Below, piece after piece: positions 1-8,856 of a stretch of DNA of 64,000 bases. The DNA comes from JALYNX01 sp963780755 (GTDB taxonomy: Bacteria; Actinomycetota; Acidimicrobiia; Spongiisociales; ZC4RG35). The stretch is taken from the NCBI GenBank assembly GCA_963780755.1, contig CAWACX010000002.1, forward strand, positions 62,001-126,000, given 5' to 3'. The first letter of the stretch is position 1, and each line of letters begins with the position of its first letter. The translations under genes were made by a program, and so were the position numbers. The notes below the pieces were generated by a model. It saw nothing but the letters and a program-made list of their open reading frames with translations, made no database searches and was not told where the DNA came from.

Positions 1-375
1 ACCGAAGCCGATTACCAGATCACCTATGAGGACCTGGCCGACGGGGAGCAGGTGGTGATCACCCTGATCTTCCGGGAGCCGATGACTGTGAACCGCATCG
101 ACTGGTACAACCTCGCCGACGAGACCCAGTTCCGGCGGAACTACCGGGCCCGTGGGATCACCATCGACGCCCAGGGCAACCCTCAGGCTTTCCCGGTAGA
201 GCTCGAGGACTCGCCCGGTGTCCAGCAGATCGCCTTCGCCGCTGTGAGCACAACCGAAGTGGTGATCACCGTGGAGAGCGCCTACCTGGCGGAGACGGTC
301 GATGACAACGTCTTCAGGGAGATGGCGATCCAGGAGCTGGTCGTCTTCGGCCGGCCGGCGACCCCGCGCGACTAG
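1..375 (+). CDS. C-terminal part of a surface protein with a discoidin-like (NADase-type) glycan-binding domain
   Basis: The reading frame is open from base 1, so only the last 124 codons are present and the start lies upstream. The visible part has the layout of an F5/8 type C (discoidin-like) domain as seen in 'NADase-type glycan-binding' proteins: a QVVITLIF strand, VNRIDWYN, a basic YRARGITID strand, a loop with LEDSPGVQQI, then TTEVVITVESAY and a closing EMAIQELVVFG. This is a known carbohydrate-binding beta-sandwich fold; sugar binding here is inference. No membrane segment is visible in this portion. The stop codon overlaps the stop of the convergent P450 gene through a shared CTAG. 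What is fused upstream cannot be said. Confidence 0.6.
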   Translation, partial: TEADYQITYEDLADGEQVVITLIFREPMTVNRIDWYNLADETQFRRNYRARGITIDAQGNPQAFPVELEDSPGVQQIAFAAVSTTEVVITVESAYLAETVDDNVFREMAIQELVVFGRPATPRD

Positions 376-1598
376 GCCGCCTCCAGCTCCAGGGCGAGGG
401 TCTGCACGCCCCTGAAGACCAGGCTCTCGATCCGGTCCGTCGCCTCGACCAGATCGATCGACCGCACCCGTGTGGCGATCCGCCCAAAGGTCGCCTCCAG
501 CTCGACGGTGGCCAAAGGGGCACCGACACAGAAGTGAACCCCTGCTCCGAAGGAGAGATGTGGGTTGGGGCTTCGCGTCAGATCGAGCCCTTCCCCGCTC
601 GGCCCGAACACGGCGACATCGCGGTTGGCCGATCCGAAGAGGAGCCCGACCTTCGACCCGACGGGCAACCGGTGCCCTTCGATCTCGGTGTCCTCCAAAA
701 CCCACCGCTCGAACATCTGGAGTGGGGAGTCGTATCGAAGCAACTCTTCGACCGCCGCAGAGATTGGGACCTCGCCCCGGTGCAACGCGGCGTAGTCGGA
801 CGGGTGGTTCGCCAGGGCGAGCAACCCATTGCCGATGGCGTGGACCGTGGCCTCATGACCGGCATTGAGGGTGAGGATCGCGGTTCCCACGATCTCCTCG
901 TCGGTCAGGGTGTCGCCCTCGTCTTCCACCTGGATCATCGCCGAGATCAGGTCGTCGCCTGATCGGGCTCGCCGCAGGCTGACGATGCCTTCGAGATAGC
1001 TGACGAAGTCTCGGGTGGCTGCTTCCGCGGCGGCCCCCTCCTCGTCGGTCACCCGCTGGTCGAACACCTTGACTATGGCATGGCTCCACTCGAGGAGATG
1101 GGGATGATCTTCCGCGGGAATCCCCATCAGGTCGGCGATCATCGCCACCGGTATCGGGGTCGCCAGGTCGCGGATCGCCTCCAGTCGCCCCGACTCGAGC
1201 GCGGTGTCGAGAAGGCGATCGGTGGCCGCCTCCAGACGGGGACGGAAGACTTCGGACGATCGCCTGGTGAAGGCCTTGGAGACCAGGCGGCGCAATCTGG
1301 TGTGCCGGGGGGGCTCGAGATCGATGAACGACTCACGGATGTACCGGGTCCACATGGGCCAGCTCGAGGGATAGATGCGATCGTGGAGGCGCTGATCGAC
1401 CTCCGCGGTTGTCAGCCGGTGCCGGTAGTCACGACCGAAGCGCTCCCGGTCTTTGAGAATCGCGCTGACGTCTTGGTGCCGGGTGACAAAGGTCAGCTCC
1501 CACTCCGGGTCGAAGAAGACCGGGGTCTGGTCGCGTAACCGAGAGTAAGTGGGATAGGGGTCGTCGAGGAACTCCGGTGAGTAGGGATCGAAGGTCAT
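372..1598 (-). CDS. Cytochrome P450
   Basis: This 408-residue protein has the normal length of a soluble bacterial P450. The I-helix oxygen-binding motif AGHEAT lies near residue 247, the K-helix ExxR appears as EELLRY, and the heme loop FGAGVHFCVGAPLA carries the cysteine ligand. It should be a heme-thiolate monooxygenase needing a ferredoxin partner, which is not encoded nearby; substrate unknown. The ATG is the only plausible start (MTFDPYSPEFLDDPYPTY is a typical bacterial P450 beginning), but the bases in front hold a 7-bp repeat tract and no Shine-Dalgarno, so translation may be leaderless or coupled. It sits 47 bp downstream of the nucleoside ABC importer on the same strand and may be cotranscribed. 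Confidence 0.95.
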   Translation of the reverse strand: MTFDPYSPEFLDDPYPTYSRLRDQTPVFFDPEWELTFVTRHQDVSAILKDRERFGRDYRHRLTTAEVDQRLHDRIYPSSWPMWTRYIRESFIDLEPPRHTRLRRLVSKAFTRRSSEVFRPRLEAATDRLLDTALESGRLEAIRDLATPIPVAMIADLMGIPAEDHPHLLEWSHAIVKVFDQRVTDEEGAAAEAATRDFVSYLEGIVSLRRARSGDDLISAMIQVEDEGDTLTDEEIVGTAILTLNAGHEATVHAIGNGLLALANHPSDYAALHRGEVPISAAVEELLRYDSPLQMFERWVLEDTEIEGHRLPVGSKVGLLFGSANRDVAVFGPSGEGLDLTRSPNPHLSFGAGVHFCVGAPLATVELEATFGRIATRVRSIDLVEATDRIESLVFRGVQTLALELEAA

Positions 1599-1599
1599 T

Positions 1600-1637
1600 T
1601 CGTAATACGTACTACGTACTACGTAACACGTGTCACG
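1600..1637. repeat. 7-bp phased ACGT-rich tandem tract before the P450 start
   Basis: About five degenerate units of a 7-bp repeat with consensus ACGTACT (exact twice at 1607-1620, then degenerating to ACGTAAC and ACGTGTC) fill the gap between the permease stop and the P450 start. Each unit contains a self-complementary ACGT core. The tract occupies the position where a ribosome-binding site would be expected. Similar 7- or 8-bp phased tracts occur at 9565-9652 and 19688-19722. Confidence 0.7.
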
Positions 1638-1645
1638 GCGCAGCC

Positions 1646-2908
1646 CTAACGGGGCTCGCCCTTCGCGTAACGGGCGCCATCGGCGGCAGGGGGTCGCAGC
1701 CGCTGTGAGGCGATGGCCAGCACCAGCAGCGTGATCAGGTAGGGGACCGCGTTGAGCAGCTGGTTGGGCACTTCGGAGACCAACATGTAGAAGACCAGGA
1801 AGCCGATTCCCACCGAGCCCTGGACGATCGCGGTACGGGTCCGGTTGCGGGTCATCGCGTAGATGCCGGCGGCGATGAGGCCGATGGCCAGCGCGAGGAA
1901 GAACGCACGGACTACTTCGGGGCCCCGGAAGCGGAGAGCGTCACCGAACCCGAACACGATCGAGCCCCCGAGCACGCCAATCGGCATCCAGTTGCCGAAG
2001 ATCAGGGCCCCGAGCCCGATGAAACCCCGCCCCCCGGTCATCCCCTCCCGATAGATGCCGGCCTGGACCAGCACCAGGAAGGCACCGGCGAGGCCGGCCA
2101 GCATCCCCGAGATCACCACCCCGTAGTACTTGAACCTGAGCACGCGCACTCCCAGCGACTCCGCGGCCCATGGGTCCTCACCACAGGAGCGCAGCCGGAG
2201 GCCCCATGCGGTCCGCCACAGCAGCCAGACCGAAAATGGCACCAACGCCAGGCCGATCAGGGTGAGCCAGTTGAGATCGCCTGTGAAGCCGCGGAGAACT
2301 CCGGCGACGTCGGAGATGAAGAACCACTCCTGGGTCTCCACCCAGCCCAAGAGGTCCGGGGTGTCCCAGCCGAACAGGGAACCGCCGGCGAGGAACGGAA
2401 GGCTCACGTTCTCGATCCCGGTGACCGGCGGGGACTGGATGACCGAGCCACCCGTGTCCTCGGTGTAGACGATCGATGAGAGAAACCTCATCGCCCCCAG
2501 GCCGAGGATGTTGATGGCGACACCGGAGACGATGTGATCGACGTTGAAGGTGACCGTCGCCATGGCGTGGAGCAGGCCGAATATCGCCCCACCAACGATC
2601 CCCAAAAGAGCGCCCTGCCAAGGCCCAAAGGTCCACGCACCCCAGGCCGCGAACCATGTGCCAGCGATCATCATCCCTTCCAAACCGATGTTGACCACAC
2701 CGGCGCGCTCCGAGAAGAGACCGCCGAGACCGGCGAGCAACACGGGTATGGCGAGCCGCAAGGCTGCGCCGGCAGTGCTACGCGCAGTGAGGTCCGAGGT
2801 GCCGGCGATCAACTCGGCGACAGTCATCACCAGGATCCCGGCCAGGGCCACCAGGACGATGCGCCACGATCTGGTGGTCATCCCCGTCTTCTGGGCGAAT
2901 GTCGTCAT
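1646..2908 (-). CDS. ABC transporter permease, BMP-type nucleoside importer (second permease)
   Basis: This 420-residue polytopic membrane protein belongs to the BPD_transp_2 permeases. It contains ERAGVVNIGLEGMMIAG (about residue 67), the signature also found in nucleoside/BMP importer permeases (YufQ/NupQ type), followed by repeated hydrophobic helices and IFGNWMPIG near the C-terminus. It would form the membrane channel together with the permease encoded just upstream. Its ATG overlaps the upstream stop as ATGA, indicating translational coupling. It is the last gene of the substrate-binding protein - ATPase - permease - permease set; substrate assignment to purine nucleosides follows from family knowledge, not from the sequence alone. 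Confidence 0.9.
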   Translation of the reverse strand: MTTFAQKTGMTTRSWRIVLVALAGILVMTVAELIAGTSDLTARSTAGAALRLAIPVLLAGLGGLFSERAGVVNIGLEGMMIAGTWFAAWGAWTFGPWQGALLGIVGGAIFGLLHAMATVTFNVDHIVSGVAINILGLGAMRFLSSIVYTEDTGGSVIQSPPVTGIENVSLPFLAGGSLFGWDTPDLLGWVETQEWFFISDVAGVLRGFTGDLNWLTLIGLALVPFSVWLLWRTAWGLRLRSCGEDPWAAESLGVRVLRFKYYGVVISGMLAGLAGAFLVLVQAGIYREGMTGGRGFIGLGALIFGNWMPIGVLGGSIVFGFGDALRFRGPEVVRAFFLALAIGLIAAGIYAMTRNRTRTAIVQGSVGIGFLVFYMLVSEVPNQLLNAVPYLITLLVLAIASQRLRPPAADGARYAKGEPR

Positions 2909-4023
2909 GCGGCCACCGGGGAGGTGTCATTCTCGGACTCGGTGGCCTTGGCAGCGGCGGCGACCGTTCGCTTTTCGACGTTGCGGGCGATGATCTCGTA
3001 GACGATGACGACGGCGAGGACCACGATCCCCTGGATGATGGTGACGATCTCCTTGGGGACGTCCCTGAGGTCGAGGATCAGGGCGGAGCGGTCCATGAAG
3101 CCGAACAGCAGGGCACCCAGCGCCATCCCGATCGCGTGGTTGCGCCCGAGCAGGGCGACAGCGATGCCGGCGAAGCCGAGCCCGCTCGGGAAATCCTGGG
3201 GGTACTGGTGGTAGAAGCCGAGCAGTTGGGACATGCCCACCAGTCCGGCGAGCATCCCCGAGATGAGCATGGTCTTCACCACCATCCCCTTGGCGTCTAC
3301 GCCGCTGGCATTAGCCGCTGATGGGTTGATGCCGCTCGCCCGCAAGTCGTAGCCGAACCGGCTCTTGTTGACCAGCAGGTGATAGATGACACCGAGCACC
3401 AACGCGATCACCAGGAATCCGTGGAGGTCGGCACCGGCCCGGGGCTCGATCCCGAACAAGGCCAGGACCGGGTTCAAGGATGGGATCCAGCCGGTCTCCG
3501 GGATCAAGGCGGTGGCGATGGTCAGGCTCGAGGTCTCCGCCCTGAAGATGTTCAGGAAGAGATATGCGCTGAGGCTGAAGGCAACGAAGTTGAGCATGAT
3601 CGTGGAGATGACCTCGTGGACCCCGCGCTTCACCTTGAGGATCGCCGGGATCCATGCCCAGGCGGCCCCGACCGCCATGGCCACGATCAGGATCGAGAGG
3701 ATGTGGAGAACGCTCGGGATCGAGTAGAGGGCCCCGACATAGGCGGCAACGAGCGCTGCGAGCAGATAGGCCCCCTCGACGCCGATGTTGAACAGGCCCA
3801 TCTTGAATCCAACGGCGACTGCGAGAGCTGACACGAACAGCGGGATGGCGTTGTTGACCGTGATGATCAGCGACTCTTTGGTGGTGCCGAAGGTCCACAT
3901 CTCCTTGTAGGCATCGATCGGGTTGATGTCGACCAGGAGCAGGGCGAGGGCTGCAATTCCGAACGCGATGACCAGGGCCACGATTGGGGCCACCACCGCG
4001 GTGAGGAGGCGACCCGACTTCAA
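2905..4023 (-). CDS. ABC transporter permease, BMP-type nucleoside importer (first permease)
   Basis: This 372-residue inner-membrane permease starts with a cytoplasmic MKSGR followed by a first long hydrophobic helix (about residues 8-30). It carries GLFNIGVEGAYLLAA (about residue 77), the diagnostic loop of YufP/NupP-type nucleoside permeases, and a cytoplasmic coupling stretch around KVKRGVHEVISTIMLN. About nine hydrophobic segments are visible. It overlaps the ATPase stop by 4 bp upstream and the second permease by 4 bp downstream, so the membrane components are made as one coupled unit. Confidence 0.9.
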   Translation of the reverse strand: MKSGRLLTAVVAPIVALVIAFGIAALALLLVDINPIDAYKEMWTFGTTKESLIITVNNAIPLFVSALAVAVGFKMGLFNIGVEGAYLLAALVAAYVGALYSIPSVLHILSILIVAMAVGAAWAWIPAILKVKRGVHEVISTIMLNFVAFSLSAYLFLNIFRAETSSLTIATALIPETGWIPSLNPVLALFGIEPRAGADLHGFLVIALVLGVIYHLLVNKSRFGYDLRASGINPSAANASGVDAKGMVVKTMLISGMLAGLVGMSQLLGFYHQYPQDFPSGLGFAGIAVALLGRNHAIGMALGALLFGFMDRSALILDLRDVPKEIVTIIQGIVVLAVVIVYEIIARNVEKRTVAAAAKATESENDTSPVAA

Positions 4024-5547
4024 GATGCCTGCTCTTCTGCGGCGCCGGTCATGTAGGACCCGAGGATCTCGGGCGTGACTCGGGCCGGGTCGAGCCGGGC
4101 CACGAACCGGCCCTCGAACAAGACATGAATCGTGTCGGAGAGGCCAATCAGCTCCTCGAGGTCGGCCGAGATCAGGAGGATGCCGGTTCCATTGTGACGG
4201 GCCGTCTTCAACTCCTCCCAGACTGCAGCCTGAGCCCCGATGTCGATACCCCTAGTCGGCTGGGCGGCGATGAGAACCTTGGGGTCGGCCATGATCTCCC
4301 GGCCGACCACGAGCTTCTGCTGGTTGCCACCGGAGAGGGCAGTCGCCGGGACGTCCACATCCGGTGTCTTGACCCCGAAGCGACGGACGATCTCCTCGGT
4401 CTGCACACGGGCCGACTTCTTGTCGATCCAGATCCCGTTGGCGTAGGGCTCCTGATACTGGTGACCCAGGGCTGCGTTCTCCCAGAGTGGAGAAGAGAGC
4501 AGAAGGCCCTGACGGTGCCGATCCTCAGGGATGAGCCCGATCCCGGCGCCTCGACGCTCGCGGGCCGGAAGCTCGCTGATGGTCTCTCCGACGAGCACGA
4601 CCTCGCCGGTCGCGGTTCGGGGCGAGGCCGATGATCGAGTCGACGAGGGCTCCCTGCCCGTTGCCCTCCACGCCCGCCACTCCGACGATTTCCCCTTTGT
4701 GCACCTGGAAGTTGATACCTTCCAACACCCGGCGACCCTCCTCGGAGAGCAGCGAGAGGTCCTTAACGTCGAGCAGCACTTCGTCCTGCACCGTTGACTC
4801 CCGGGTCGCCGGCGAAGGCAGCTCGGACCCGATCATCATCTCGGCCAACTCGCCGGCATCCACCTCCTGGGGGCTGGTGGTGCCGACGGTCATCCCGCCC
4901 CGCATCACGGTTATCCGGTCGGCGATCGACAGCACCTCATCGAGCTTGTGGGATATGAAGATGACCGTGTGCCCCTCTGACTTCAGCTCACGGATGGAGT
5001 CGAAGAGCTCGTCCACCTCTTGGGGAACGAGCACGGCCGTGGGCTCGTCGAGAATCAGGATGCGGGCGCCTCGAAAGAGCACCTTGATGATCTCGACCCG
5101 TTGTCGTTCACCAACCGACAACTTCTCCACCCTTTGCTTCGGGTCGAGTCGCAGACCGTAGGAATCGCCCAGCTCTTTGATGCGGGCGGAGGCGGTATCG
5201 AAGTCGATCTGAATGCCGGATCGGGGCTCGGAACCGAGGATCACGTTCTCCAACACCGAAAGGTTGTCGGCGAGCATGAAATGCTGGTGCACCATCCCGA
5301 TCCCGGCGTCGATGGCCTCCTTGGGGGTTCGGAAGTGGGTCTCGACCCCTTCGATGGAGATGGTCCCTTCGTCGGGGCGCACCATCCCGTAGATGATCTT
5401 CATCAGGGTGGACTTGCCGGCGCCGTTCTCGCCGACGATGGCGTGGACCTCGGCGGGCAACACGGTCAGCTCGACGTCCTTGTTGGCAACGACCCCCGGG
5501 TAGCGCTTGGTCACACCAGTGAGCTGAATCGCGGGTGCCGCTGACAT
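4020..5547 (-). pseudogene. ABC transporter ATP-binding protein of the BMP-type nucleoside importer, interrupted by a single-base frameshift
   Basis: The intact protein would be about 508 residues with two ABC cassettes, as usual for YufO/NupO and RbsA-like ATPases. The first part (start at 5547) has Walker A GENGAGKST, signature LSVGERQRVEI and Walker B ILILDEPTAVL. The second cassette has ALSGGNQQKLVVGREI and ends with a short C-terminal helix. The frame is lost after IIGLAPNR: one extra base near 4608-4613 takes translation into a short random tail, while the correct continuation TGEVVLVGETISEL resumes in the next frame. Both halves are otherwise fully conserved, so a sequencing or assembly error is more likely than decay. 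It lies between the substrate-binding protein gene and the permeases. Confidence 0.85.
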
Positions 5548-5560
5548 CTCTCCCAGTCCA

Positions 5561-5597
5561 ATAAAGAACGCCGGGCCCAGAGAGCCTGGGCCCGGCG
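5561..5597 (-). terminator. Intra-operon hairpin after the substrate-binding protein gene
   Basis: A perfect 12-bp GC-rich inverted repeat (arms 5569-5580 and 5586-5597, 5-nt loop) follows the lipoprotein gene on the minus strand and is followed by a T-rich stretch (TTCTTTAT). It lies between the binding-protein and ATPase genes. Such a partial terminator is a common way to express the binding protein more strongly than the rest of an ABC operon. Confidence 0.75.
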
Positions 5598-5620
5598 CAA
5601 GTTAGCAGTCGCCGGCGGGC

Positions 5621-6775
5621 CTAGCCCTCTGGCGTGGTGGGTACGGTGATGGTCCCATCGATGATCTGGGCCTTGAAAGCGTCCAGATCGGCTGTGATGT
5701 CGTCGATGAAGCCACCCGTGGTCGAGTAGCCGACGCCTTCGACCGCGAGATCGAAGGTCTGGGCACCCGGGGTCCAGCCGTCTTCGAGGAACTCGAGGAT
5801 CGTCGCGCCGACGGCAACGTCGACCCGCTTCAACATCGAGGTCAGGATGTGCTCCTGGAGAGCGGGCTCTCCGACCGTGTTGTACTGGTCGGCGTCGACA
5901 CCGATCGCCCACAGGAAGTTGTCATCGGTCGACAACTCGTCCGCGGCCTGGAACAGGCCGAGACCGGAGCCACCGGCGGCGTGATAGACCACGTCCGCGC
6001 CCTGGTTGTAGAGGGCGAGGGCCGCCTCTTTCCCCTTTACCGGGTCGTTGAACCCGGTGAAGTCAGGAACCTGGGTCAAGTAGACCGAGGGCAAGATCTC
6101 GATGTCGGGGTTGGCAGCCAATGCCCCGGCGATGAAGCCGGCCTCGAACTTCTTGATCAGGTCGACCTCGACCCCACCGATGAAGCCGATCGTGCCAGAC
6201 GTGCTCTTCAGTGCCGCCGCAGCGCCGACCAGGAACGAGCCCTGCTCCTCGGCGAAGAGCATGCACTTGACGTTCGGCATCTCGACCGGCGCGAAGGCCT
6301 CATCCTGCGGGCAGGAGTCGGTGATCGCGAAGTTGACGTCGGGGAACTCATTGCCGACCCGGAACACGTTCTGGGAGAACGCAAAGCCGTTGGCGATGAT
6401 CAACTCGGCACCGGCCTCGGAGAGGAGACGGAGGTTGTCCTCACGGTCCGATCCGGTGGCGTCCGGGGCAAGCTCCTCGCCGTCGTAGCCGTAGAGCTCT
6501 TTTCCATCGTCCCATGCCAGAGCGGCCAGGTCGTTGAACGACAGGTCGCCACGTCCGCCGACGTCGAACGCCATGCCGACGTTTCGACCTTCGCCGATGC
6601 CCGCAGCAGCGGTCGTCGTCGTGTCTCCAGCGGTTGTAGTGGGCTCCCCAGCGGCGCTGGTGGTCGTTTCACCACCTGCCGTGGTCGTGGTGTCCTCGCT
6701 ACCGCTGTCGCCACAAGCCCCGAGAACCAGGGCCAATGCCGCCAAGGCCGCAAAGACCCGCATAAAGCGTTTCAC
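5621..6775 (-). CDS. BMP family (PnrA-like) nucleoside-binding lipoprotein
   Basis: A lipoprotein signal peptide opens the protein: KRF, a hydrophobic segment and the lipobox LVLGAC. A Ser/Thr/Ala-rich linker (about residues 25-60, many TTTT and AAGE runs) leads into a BMP domain with GEGRNVGMAFDVGGRGDLSFNDLA, IANGFAFSQNV, IGFIGGVEVDL and YHAAGGSGLGLFQAADEL. It is the extracellular receptor that passes substrate, probably purine nucleosides, to the permeases downstream. I place the start at the GTG at 6775 rather than the ATG five codons earlier, because GAGGAAG lies at correct spacing before the GTG and would be inside the gene otherwise. It is the first gene of the importer operon. Confidence 0.92.
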   Translation of the reverse strand: MKRFMRVFAALAALALVLGACGDSGSEDTTTTAGGETTTSAAGEPTTTAGDTTTTAAAGIGEGRNVGMAFDVGGRGDLSFNDLAALAWDDGKELYGYDGEELAPDATGSDREDNLRLLSEAGAELIIANGFAFSQNVFRVGNEFPDVNFAITDSCPQDEAFAPVEMPNVKCMLFAEEQGSFLVGAAAALKSTSGTIGFIGGVEVDLIKKFEAGFIAGALAANPDIEILPSVYLTQVPDFTGFNDPVKGKEAALALYNQGADVVYHAAGGSGLGLFQAADELSTDDNFLWAIGVDADQYNTVGEPALQEHILTSMLKRVDVAVGATILEFLEDGWTPGAQTFDLAVEGVGYSTTGGFIDDITADLDAFKAQIIDGTITVPTTPEG

Positions 6776-6804
6776 GCAGTCTTCCTCCATGTGTGTGATT
6801 TGAT

Positions 6805-6823
6805 CGGCAGGGAGTCCCTGCCG
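6805..6823 (-). terminator. Short hairpin between the VUT transporter and the importer operon
   Basis: An 8-bp perfect inverted repeat (CGGCAGGG / CCCTGCCG, 3-nt loop) lies just after the stop of the VUT-family gene and before the lipoprotein gene, on the minus strand. No T-run follows, so termination efficiency is uncertain; it could also be part of the leader of the importer operon. Confidence 0.4.
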
Positions 6824-6833
6824 CCCGCCGAGG

Positions 6834-7495
6834 TTAGTGGGCGGCTTCGTCGTGGGCGAGACGGATAGGGGTTGGTTTGACCCAGTAGATCAACGGGATC
6901 GAGGCCACCGTCACCAGGGCCTTGAGCCCGATATTGACCCACAAGATCGACCACGCGACCTCCGGCGAGAACACCCCAAACAGGGTGGCCAGGCCCACGA
7001 AGAGAGCAGAGTCGACAGGGACCGCGACCAGGTTGGAGGCCAGCACCCGGCCCCATTGCAGAGAGTCTCCGAATCTCCGAACCCACCGGCCATAGACGGC
7101 GGTGTCGATCAGTTGCGACGCCACTTCGGCGACGATCGAAGCGGCCACGATCCCCCACACCGGGGAGAGCACGATGCCGAATTCGGTCTGCGGCCCGGTG
7201 ACCGGGTCCGCTGGGAGGCTCGAAGTCAGCCAGAACAGGCCGGCCATGACCAGGTTGACCACCGCCGCCAGGAAGATCAGGGTCTGGGCCGCCGTCCTCC
7301 CCCGACCTTGTGCACCAGGTCGCGAAGCGTGAACGTCAGCGGATAGACCAGCGTCCCGGCGTCGACGGCAAAACCGCCCAGGAGCACGATCCGCAGACTG
7401 GCGATGTCAGCCATCATCTGGGCCGCCACGTACGCCCCGCTGACGACCAGCAGCACCCGCAGCGGCGATTCGAGGCCGGGGCGATCTGGCTCCAT
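6834..7495 (-). pseudogene. VUT/YhhQ family (queuosine-precursor-type) transporter, interrupted by a frameshift
   Basis: The first 65 or so codons (from ATG 7495) encode AYVAAQMMADIASLRIV and DAGTLVYPLTFTLRDLVHKV, the typical N-terminus of the VUT/YhhQ membrane family. The rest, in another frame, gives TLIFLAAVVNLVMAG, IVAEVASQLIDTAVYGRW and ASNLVAVPVDSALFVGLA, which are the conserved later helices. The halves join if one base is restored in the C5 run at 7299-7303 (a G-run on the coding strand); the joined protein would be about 220 residues, the family's usual size. A homopolymer miscall is the likeliest cause. The family includes 7-cyano-7-deazaguanine importers; substrate here is inferred. 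Confidence 0.8.
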
Positions 7496-7545
7496 TGCCC
7501 TGATGATGACAGCAATTCCAGGCGTGCCATGGGGAGAATGACCCG

Positions 7546-8856
7546 GTGGGATTCACCCAAGCCGTGGTCCGGCTCGCCGCCGAGACCCCGCCCGACAGGA
7601 ACCGCGTCGTCGATGCCCTTCGGGCCGCCTCCATCCTGGTGGTGGTCTTCGGCCACTGGCTGATGGCCGCGGTGACCGTGGAAGAGGGTGAGTTGGTGCC
7701 CGGGCACCTCCTCGAGCTCGCCACCTGGACCCATCCCCTGACCTGGGTGCTCCAGGTGATGCCGATCTTCTTCTTCGTGGGCGGCTACTCCAACGCCCTG
7801 TCCTGGCGCTCGGCGCGGCGCAAGGGACAGACGTATGGCGGCTGGCTGCGGGCCCGTCTCCGACGGCTCGCCCTGCCGGTGGTGCCGGTTCTCATCTTCT
7901 GGACGGCTTTCGGTTGGCTGGCGCTTCGACTCGGGCTCGATTGGGAGGTGCTCCAGCTCGCATCACAGGTTGCGCTGGTGCCCACCTGGTTCCTCGCGGC
8001 CTATGTGGTGATCGTGACCCTGGCGCCCGCCTTCCTTGTGGTCTGGGAACGGCTCGGCCTCTGGTCGATCGCCATCGGGCTGGCGCTCGCCGGCCTCTGC
8101 GACCTGCTCTCGATCGAATTCGACGTCGTCTCCGTCGGCTTCCTCAACTACATCCTGGTCTGGGGCACGGTTCACCAGTTGGGATACGCCTGGCTCGATG
8201 GCCGACTCGATGGGATGGGTCGCAGGCTGGGAATGCTCGTCGTGGGCTTCGGCGCCACGCTGGCCCTGGTGTGGGCGGGTCCCTATCCGGTGGCGATGGT
8301 CGGCCTCGACACCTCGGGGATCACGAACAGCTATCCGCCACGGGTGACCCTGGCCTTTCTCGGCATGTTCCAGGTAGGTCTCGCCCTCCTCGCGGAACCG
8401 TTCCTCGCTCGCTGGATGCAGAGGCCGCGGCCCTGGCAGGTCGTGGTCGGAGTCAACCTCCAGATCATGACGCTGTACCTGTGGCATCTGACGGCGATGG
8501 TGCTCGTGATCGGATTCTCGATCCTGGCGGGCGGTTTTGGCCTCGGCATCGAGCCGCTTTCCACCGCCTGGTGGCTGACCAGGCCGATCTGGTTCGCGGC
8601 GCTTGCCGCGGTGACGATCGGCCTGATGGCGATCTTCGGGCGCTTCGAGCGGCCTGTCGAAGACCCCAGGCCATCTCCACCCGCCTGGCGGCCGTTGCTC
8701 GCCGTGGTCTCGATTTGTGCGGGGCTGGGCCTGCTCGCCGCTATCGGCATCGCCGATGACGACGGCCTCAACGGGCTGGTGCTGTCGCTTCCGGTGATCG
8801 GTGTCGTGGTCGGGGGCATCTCGAGGCTGCCCGCCCGGCTACGCCCATCCGGTTGA
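7546..8856 (+). CDS. Acyltransferase 3 family membrane protein
   Basis: This 436-residue protein has about ten hydrophobic helices. NRVVDALRAASILVVVFGHWL at the N-terminus carries the conserved Arg and the catalytic-type His of the acyltransferase 3 family, followed by PIFFFVGGYSNALSW. Members move acyl groups from CoA donors onto sugars, lipids or peptidoglycan on the outer face of the membrane; the acceptor here cannot be deduced. It starts at a GTG with GGGGAG about ten bases upstream. It is divergent from the VUT transporter, and its stop abuts the stop of the convergent peptidase gene without a gap. Confidence 0.85.
   Translation: MGFTQAVVRLAAETPPDRNRVVDALRAASILVVVFGHWLMAAVTVEEGELVPGHLLELATWTHPLTWVLQVMPIFFFVGGYSNALSWRSARRKGQTYGGWLRARLRRLALPVVPVLIFWTAFGWLALRLGLDWEVLQLASQVALVPTWFLAAYVVIVTLAPAFLVVWERLGLWSIAIGLALAGLCDLLSIEFDVVSVGFLNYILVWGTVHQLGYAWLDGRLDGMGRRLGMLVVGFGATLALVWAGPYPVAMVGLDTSGITNSYPPRVTLAFLGMFQVGLALLAEPFLARWMQRPRPWQVVVGVNLQIMTLYLWHLTAMVLVIGFSILAGGFGLGIEPLSTAWWLTRPIWFAALAAVTIGLMAIFGRFERPVEDPRPSPPAWRPLLAVVSICAGLGLLAAIGIADDDGLNGLVLSLPVIGVVVGGISRLPARLRPSG

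Noticed and set aside
4020..4598. Independent second ABC ATPase gene
   Set aside because: It begins in mid-domain and completes the neighbouring ORF after a one-base shift; it is the second half of one gene.
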